Source: SG8-41 sp044867805 (GTDB lineage: Bacteria > Pseudomonadota > Gammaproteobacteria > Burkholderiales > SG8-41). From it: DNA of 10,055 nt. The notes under the pieces were generated by a model. It did no database searches and was not told the DNA's origin. It was given only the letters and a program-made list of their open reading frames with translations. Below are positions 6,852 through 10,055 of the stretch, piece by piece (the first letter of the stretch is position 1; every line of letters starts with the position of its first letter). The stretch is from NCBI GenBank assembly GCA_044867805.1, contig JBIOVQ010000039.1:1-10055 (forward strand), read 5' to 3'. The position numbers and the translations under genes are program-made.

Positions 6852-7201
6852 GATGCCGCCTCCAGGGGGCGCACTTCGACTGCGCCGCCGTAGGGTATGG
6901 TCGGAATGCGCTTTGCGATCGAGATCGCCTCGTCAAGGTCCTTGCATTCCACCACGTGGTAGCCGCCAAGCTGCTCCTTGGTTTCGGCGAAAGGTCCATC
7001 GACTACGACCGGCTTGCCGCTCCCATTGCGAACGGTGGTGGCGGTCGCTGTCGGCCGCAACTTTCCGGTGCCAACGTGCTGACCGCTGTTGTCGAGGCTA
7101 TGCAGCAGCGCGCCGTAGTCCCGCATGATCTCGTCGCGCCGCGCTTCCGGAATCGCGTCCCATTGCTTCTCGTTGAAGCAGCACATCAACAGGTAGCGCA
7201 T
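6848..7201 (-). CDS. DGPF/YCII-family protein, paralog B
   Basis: A 117-residue YCII/DGPF-family protein. It starts MRYLLMCCFNEKQW, with the segment GQHVGTGKL (H42) and the motif DGPFAETKEQLGGY at residues 68-81, followed by the helix DLDEAISIAKRIP and the strand AVEVRPLE. It is the shortest of the five paralogs. TAGGAGGAACGCG before the ATG is a strong ribosome binding site. It starts 10 bases after the DUF1428 stop and overlaps paralog A by four bases, so it sits firmly within the operon. The adjacent cysteines C7-C8 are not in the other paralogs. Biochemical function is unknown. Confidence 0.93.
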   Translation of the reverse strand: MRYLLMCCFNEKQWDAIPEARRDEIMRDYGALLHSLDNSGQHVGTGKLRPTATATTVRNGSGKPVVVDGPFAETKEQLGGYHVVECKDLDEAISIAKRIPTIPYGGAVEVRPLEAAS

Positions 7202-7211
7202 CGCGTTCCTC

Positions 7212-7571
7212 CTAGCCGTCGACCAATACCTTGAATCCGCCGTAGATCATGCGCTTGGCGTCGAAAGGCATGTCCTTCATATCACCCATGCCGGTGATGC
7301 GCTTGTCCTTCATCACCTTGGCGTTGACGCGGTCGCGGTCCTTGCGCGACTTGTACACGATGTAAGAAAAGAACACCGTTTCCCCGCGCTTGAGCTTGAC
7401 GCTCTGCGGAAACGACGTGCGCTTGCCCGGCTTCACGTCGTCGGCGATGCACTCGCGGAACTCGAGCGCGCCATGCTCGCGCCATACCTTTCCCGCCTTC
7501 TGCGCCATGCGCCGGTACGCCTGCAACTTCTTCCTCGGGACGGGCAGAACGAATCCATCTACGTATGCCAT
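7212..7571 (-). CDS. DUF1428 protein (YbaA-like)
   Basis: A 119-residue protein of the DUF1428 family (PF07237; E. coli YbaA is a member), predicted to have a dimeric alpha-beta barrel (ferredoxin-like) fold like the neighbouring DGPF proteins. The opening MAYVDGFVLPVPRKKLQAYR, the central EFRECIADDV with KPGK, FFSYIVYKSRKDRD, and the C-terminal MPFDAKRMIYGGFKVLVDG are all characteristic. The ribosome binding site AAAGGAGACACGAT precedes the ATG. Function is unknown. The gene is frequent in ECF sigma/DGPF clusters. It is separated from the preceding DGPF gene by 40 bases that contain part of a palindromic repeat. Confidence 0.93.
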   Translation of the reverse strand: MAYVDGFVLPVPRKKLQAYRRMAQKAGKVWREHGALEFRECIADDVKPGKRTSFPQSVKLKRGETVFFSYIVYKSRKDRDRVNAKVMKDKRITGMGDMKDMPFDAKRMIYGGFKVLVDG

Positions 7572-7602
7572 ATCGTGTCTCCTTTATCAGGGTTGTCCAA
7601 TT

Positions 7603-7655
7603 ACCCCCACCCTATCCCTCCCCCTTACCAAGGGGGAGGGGATGGAGAGGGGGTT
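7603..7655. repeat. CCCTCCCCCTT hairpin repeat, copy 1 (overlaps a gene 3' end)
   Basis: A dispersed palindromic element. CCCTCCCCCTT at 7616-7626 pairs perfectly with AAGGGGGAGGG at 7630-7640 around a 3-base loop, and C-rich and G-rich outer arms extend it (ACCCCCACCC on the left, GGAGAGGGGGT on the right). A second copy lies at the right edge of the window. It overlaps the last 14 codons and the stop of DGPF paralog C. On the minus strand no U-tract follows, so it is not a typical terminator. Confidence 0.8.
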
Positions 7656-8019
7656 TGCCGCGCTGCTGCGCTGCGGCCGCTGCGACCGTTTCCCGTATGG
7701 GCCGTATCGGCCGCACCTCGATGCTGCCCACCCTCGCCGGCGGGATCTTCGAGGCGATCTGGATCGCCTCATTGAGGTCCCTGGCCTCGATCATGTAGAA
7801 GCCGGCGAGCTGTTCCTTGGTCTCGGCAAAGGGCCCGTCGGTCATGGACACCTTGCCATTCCTGACCCGCACGGTGGTTGCCGTCTGCACGGACTCGAGG
7901 GCTTCGGAGGCTACGCAATGGCCGCTCTTTCGTATTCCCGTGTCGAAGGCCACGCACTCTTCGTCGGGCAGCTCGCCCAGCCGCTTTTCATCCAGGTACA
8001 CCAGGCACAGATATTTCAT
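7612..8019 (-). CDS. DGPF/YCII-family protein, paralog C, with repeat-derived C-terminus
   Basis: A 135-residue YCII/DGPF-family protein. It opens with MKYLCLVYLDEKRLGELPDE, with GHCVASEAL (H34), the motif DGPFAETKEQLAGF at residues 61-74, the helix DLNEAIQIASKIP and the final strand IEVRP at 100-104, where the conserved domain ends. Residues 105-121 are a low-complexity tail with a run of alanines. Residues 122-135 (ending LPLGKGEG) and the TAG stop are encoded by the palindromic repeat at 7603-7655, which suggests the original 3' end was replaced when the element arrived. A GGAG ribosome binding site precedes the ATG. It is most like paralog D, its immediate neighbour upstream, which suggests local duplication. 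Confidence 0.92.
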   Translation of the reverse strand: MKYLCLVYLDEKRLGELPDEECVAFDTGIRKSGHCVASEALESVQTATTVRVRNGKVSMTDGPFAETKEQLAGFYMIEARDLNEAIQIASKIPPARVGSIEVRPIRPIRETVAAAAAQQRGKPPLHPLPLGKGEG

Positions 8020-8076
8020 CGCATGCTCCGGATCATGTTGAAAGTGGATGCAGACGTCCCGGTGCCCAGGAACGTC

Positions 8077-8457
8077 CTACGATGCGTGGGCTCCGATGGC
8101 GCGCAGCGTGCGCTCGTCCTCGGCGATCGGCCGCACTTCGACACAACCAATCCGTGCACCCGGTATTCGAGCGGCCACCTGGATCGCCTCGTTCAAGTCC
8201 CGAGCCTCTATGACGTAGTAGCCGCCGAGCTGCTCCTTGGTTTCGACGTACGGACCGTCCGTGGCCGAGACCTTGCCGTTGCGTACCCGGATGGTCGTTG
8301 CGGCCGCGGGGGGCAGGAGCCGGTTACAGCCGACGAGATGGCCGCTGCTGCGGATCGTCTTGGTGAACTCGGCGTAGTCCTGATAGTGCTGCTCCGCATC
8401 GGCCTCCGGCATCTGCTCCATCATCTTTTCGGCGCAGATCAGACACAGGTATTTCAT
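8077..8457 (-). CDS. DGPF/YCII-family protein, paralog D
   Basis: A 126-residue YCII/DGPF-family protein. It starts MKYLCLICAEKMMEQMPEAD, with the segment GHLVGCNRL (H40) and the motif DGPYVETKEQLGGYYVIEAR at residues 67-86, then DLNEAIQVAARIP and VEVRPI. It resembles paralog C most closely over the motif and following helix. A strong ribosome binding site, GGAGGGGGAACC, precedes the ATG. It lies 19 bases after the VOC gene stop and 57 bases before paralog C. The family is thought to be dimeric with a conserved Asp/His pair, but no reaction is proven. Confidence 0.93.
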   Translation of the reverse strand: MKYLCLICAEKMMEQMPEADAEQHYQDYAEFTKTIRSSGHLVGCNRLLPPAAATTIRVRNGKVSATDGPYVETKEQLGGYYVIEARDLNEAIQVAARIPGARIGCVEVRPIAEDERTLRAIGAHAS

Positions 8458-8476
8458 GGTTCCCCCTCCTTCCTGC

Positions 8477-8968
8477 CTACGCGCGCGCGTAGGCCTGCTC
8501 GAGCCGGGCGATGTCGAGCTTCTTCATCTGCAGCAGTTCCTTCATGACCCGCTCCGACTTGCGGCTGTCCTTGTCCTGCAGCATCGCGGCGAGCGCGGTG
8601 GGAACGACCTGCCACGAAACCCCATACTTGTCCTTGAGCCAGCCGCACTGCTGCGCTTTCTGGTCCCCGCCGCGCCCGAGCTTGTCCCAGTAGTGGTCGA
8701 GCTCCGCCTGGTTGTCGCAGTACACCTGGAACGACACGGCTTCGTTGAACTTGAACACCGGGCCGCCGTTGAGCGCGGTGAATGGCTGGCCGTTGAGCTC
8801 GAATTCGACGGTCAGCACCGAGCCCTCGGGCTTGCCGTGTATCTCGCGCCCTTCCTTGCCATAGCGGCTGATCCTGCCGATCCGGGAATTCTTGAAAATG
8901 GACGTGTAAAACTTCGCTGCTTCCTCGGCCTGGGTGTCGAACCACAGGCATGGAGTGATCCTTTGCAT
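8477..8968 (-). CDS. VOC-family protein, 3-dmu-9_3-mt (PhnB-like) subgroup
   Basis: A 163-residue vicinal-oxygen-chelate fold protein of the group named 3-demethylubiquinone-9 3-methyltransferase-like (PF06983, COG3865). That name is historical, and these proteins lack a methyltransferase fold. The visible signature is ITPCLWFDTQAEEAAKFYTS at residues 4-23, then FTALNGGPVFKFNEAVSFQV around 63-82, and CGWLKDKYGVSWQVVP at 108-123. The C-terminal helix contains VMKELLQMKKLDIARLEQAY. AAGGAGCCAACACC before the ATG is a good ribosome binding site. It lies 34 bases after the other VOC gene and 19 before paralog D. Genes of this group regularly accompany DGPF and ECF genes; the substrate is unknown. 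Confidence 0.94.
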   Translation of the reverse strand: MQRITPCLWFDTQAEEAAKFYTSIFKNSRIGRISRYGKEGREIHGKPEGSVLTVEFELNGQPFTALNGGPVFKFNEAVSFQVYCDNQAELDHYWDKLGRGGDQKAQQCGWLKDKYGVSWQVVPTALAAMLQDKDSRKSERVMKELLQMKKLDIARLEQAYARA

Positions 8969-9002
8969 GGTGTTGGCTCCTTGCGGTGATTGGGGTTGGC
9001 GC

Positions 9003-9467
9003 TCAGGCGCCGCCCATCTGCTGCATCGCCCGTTGCGCGTCTTCCATGCTCACGTCGCGAATGTGCGTGCCCACCGACCAGTGATGGCCGAACGGGTCCT
9101 CGATCTTGCCGTAGCGATCGCCCCAGAACGCGTCGGCGACGGGCATCGTGACCTTGGCGCCGGCGGCGACCGCGCGGGCGACGAACGCGTCGGTGTCCTT
9201 GACGTACAGGTGGAGGGTGACCGGCGAGCCCTTCAGGGATTTCGGGCTGAGCGCGCCCCACTCGGGCATTTCATCGACCAGCATCACGGCCGAGCCTTCG
9301 ATGCGGATCATCGCGTGCATGATCCTGCCCTCGGGCCCGGGCAGGCGCGCCTCTTCCACGGCATTGAACGCTTTCTTGTAGAACTCGATGGCAGCGGCAG
9401 CGCCCGCGCAAACGAGGTGCGGCGTCACCGTGTGCATTCCGTCGGGAATCGGTTTGACGTTGGGCAT
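9003..9467 (-). CDS. VOC-family (glyoxalase/bleomycin-resistance-like, PhnB/COG2764) protein
   Basis: A 154-residue VOC-fold protein. The N-terminal half has TVTPHLVCAGAAAAIEFYKKAF (from about residue 13, where the family usually shows a polar residue in place of CAG) and GRIMHAMIRIEGSAVMLVDE at 47-66. The C-terminal half ends in the strongly conserved WGDRYGKIEDPFGHHWSVGTH (from about 115), the metal- and substrate-binding strand of COG2764 proteins. Possible metal ligands include H51, E123 and H128-H129, which is an inference. A TGGAGATACAACC ribosome binding site precedes the ATG. It is the second gene from the putative cluster promoter, 28 bases after paralog E. Such proteins may be lyases, dioxygenases or binding proteins; the reaction is not known. 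Confidence 0.93.
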   Translation of the reverse strand: MPNVKPIPDGMHTVTPHLVCAGAAAAIEFYKKAFNAVEEARLPGPEGRIMHAMIRIEGSAVMLVDEMPEWGALSPKSLKGSPVTLHLYVKDTDAFVARAVAAGAKVTMPVADAFWGDRYGKIEDPFGHHWSVGTHIRDVSMEDAQRAMQQMGGA

Positions 9468-9495
9468 GGTTGTATCTCCAGTATGATGGTTGCGC

Positions 9496-9930
9496 TTACT
9501 TCTTCCTGCTGGCGGCGGCGACCTGCTCGTACACGCGCTGCGCCTGTTGCTGCAGCTCGGGGGTGAACTCGGCGCCGAAGTCCTCGGGCTCGAACAACTG
9601 GCGGATCTCGATCTCGGAGTCCCCCGGCATGGGGTTGGGGCAGCGCTTGACCCATTCGATTGCCTCCTGCTTCGACTTCACCTGCCAGATCCAGAATCCA
9701 GCAACGAGCTCCTTGGTCTCGGCGAACGGGCCGTCGACCACCGTGCGCTTCTTGCCGGAGAATTTCACGCGCGCGCCCTTTGAGCTCGGGTGCAGCCCAT
9801 CGCCCGCAAGCATGATCCCCGCTTTCGCCAGCTCCTCGTTGTATTTGCCCATCGCGGCAAGCAGTTCCTGGCTGGGCATCACGCCGGCCTCCGAGTCCTT
9901 GGTCGCCTTTACCATCACCATGAATCGCAT
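9496..9930 (-). CDS. DGPF/YCII-family protein, paralog E (first gene of the cluster)
   Basis: A 144-residue YCII/DGPF-family protein, the most divergent of the five. It opens with MRFMVMVKATKDSEAG, carries DGPFAETKELVAGFW at residues 66-80 and ends with an extra helical tail (ELQQQAQRVYEQVAAASRKK). Where the other paralogs have GH or GQH before the central strand, this one has AGIMLAGDGL without histidine. This pattern belongs to the well-populated subgroup starting MRFMVMVKA. The ATG at 9930 is chosen for the AAGGAGATACAGCA ribosome binding site; the frame extends 34 codons further upstream but across the promoter and with atypical residues. The candidate ECF42-type promoter lies 64 bases upstream, making this the probable first gene of the operon. 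Confidence 0.92.
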   Translation of the reverse strand: MRFMVMVKATKDSEAGVMPSQELLAAMGKYNEELAKAGIMLAGDGLHPSSKGARVKFSGKKRTVVDGPFAETKELVAGFWIWQVKSKQEAIEWVKRCPNPMPGDSEIEIRQLFEPEDFGAEFTPELQQQAQRVYEQVAAASRKK

Positions 9931-9993
9931 TGCTGTATCTCCTTGAAAGTTAGGGGTTCTGTCCCATGCCTTGCCGCGAGTATGTGTCCTATA

Positions 9994-10020
9994 GTCGATC
10001 GGCGACGCGAGAAATCGACA
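9994..10020 (-). promoter_or_regulatory. Candidate ECF42-type promoter of the DGPF cluster (TGTCGA-N17-CGAC)
   Basis: On the minus strand TGTCGA (10020-10015) precedes CGAC (9997-9994) by exactly 17 bases. These match the -35 TGTCGA and -10 CG(A/T)C reported for ECF42 sigma targets, as remembered. Transcription would start near 9987, giving a leader of about 55 bases before paralog E, with its ribosome binding site. The -35 element directly abuts a palindromic repeat that begins at about 10020. The same motif and spacing recurs before the MFS gene at 3671-3697. Confidence 0.65.
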
Positions 10021-10055
10021 ACCCCCACCCATCCCTCCCCCTTATCAAGGGGGAG
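10020..10055. repeat. CCCTCCCCCTT hairpin repeat, copy 2 (cut by window edge)
   Basis: The same element as at 7603-7655: ACCCCCACCC, ATCCCTCCCCCTTA and AAGGGGGAG are shared, with a loop of ATC instead of ACC and one base fewer in the left arm. The right arm is cut by the window end. It lies immediately upstream of the candidate -35 of the DGPF cluster. Confidence 0.8.

Noticed and set aside
7390..8547. A long plus-strand frame (385 codons) opposite the DGPF genes
   Set aside because: It is antisense to four well-supported minus-strand genes, has no recognisable domain or good ribosome binding site, and runs across intergenic repeats. High GC explains it.
9931..10032. N-terminal extension of paralog E by 34 codons
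   Set aside because: It would run over the candidate promoter and repeat, and the family start MRFMVMVKA has an ideal ribosome binding site directly before it.

Overview
The window is high-GC DNA and looks like a chromosomal segment of a soil or freshwater betaproteobacterium, probably Burkholderiales-like. That placement is an inference. It rests on a Bug/TctC-type solute-binding protein standing alone without its membrane partners, a TcuA-like flavoprotein, and a large set of DGPF/YCII, VOC, DUF427, DUF1428 and SRPBCC genes of the kind linked to ECF sigma factors. No rRNA, tRNA, CRISPR array, transposase or integrase gene was seen.

Layout. Bases 1-761 (+) hold the C-terminal half of a TcuA-like FAD-dependent dehydrogenase, cut by the window edge. 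Bases 758-1021 hold two successive ~120 bp inverted-repeat units built on a TTTGCGTC theme, lying between convergent genes. Everything from 1051 to the right edge is on the minus strand. In the direction of transcription (right to left) the order is: five DGPF/YCII paralogs interspersed with two VOC proteins, DUF1428, DUF427 and SRPBCC/AHSA1 (9930 down to 5575); then a YadG/YadH-like ABC exporter pair (5459 to 3709); a 14-TM DHA2-type MFS exporter (3662 to 2265); and finally an orphan TctC-type binding protein (2013 to 1051).

The main interest is the ten-gene cluster at 5575-9930. DGPF/YCII genes next to VOC and DUF427/1428 genes are the known genomic company of ECF42 sigma factors, which carry a C-terminal TPR-like extension. 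No sigma factor gene lies in this window, so it is expected just outside or elsewhere. Immediately upstream of the first gene of the cluster is TGTCGA-N17-CGAC, which matches the -35/-10 pair reported for ECF42 as I remember it. The identical arrangement, same hexamer and same 17-base spacer, occurs once more, directly in front of the MFS exporter. This suggests that the exporter belongs to the same regulon. About a dozen other TGTCGA hexamers in the window lack the downstream CG(A/T)C at that distance.

Three families of non-coding palindromic repeat are present: the TTTGCGTC units, a CCCTCCCCCTT hairpin element (one copy inside the cluster, one at the right edge) and a GCCAG/CTGGC imperfect hairpin. 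One hairpin copy has become the 3' end of a DGPF gene and supplies its last ~14 codons and its stop. The other copy abuts the candidate -35 element of the cluster.
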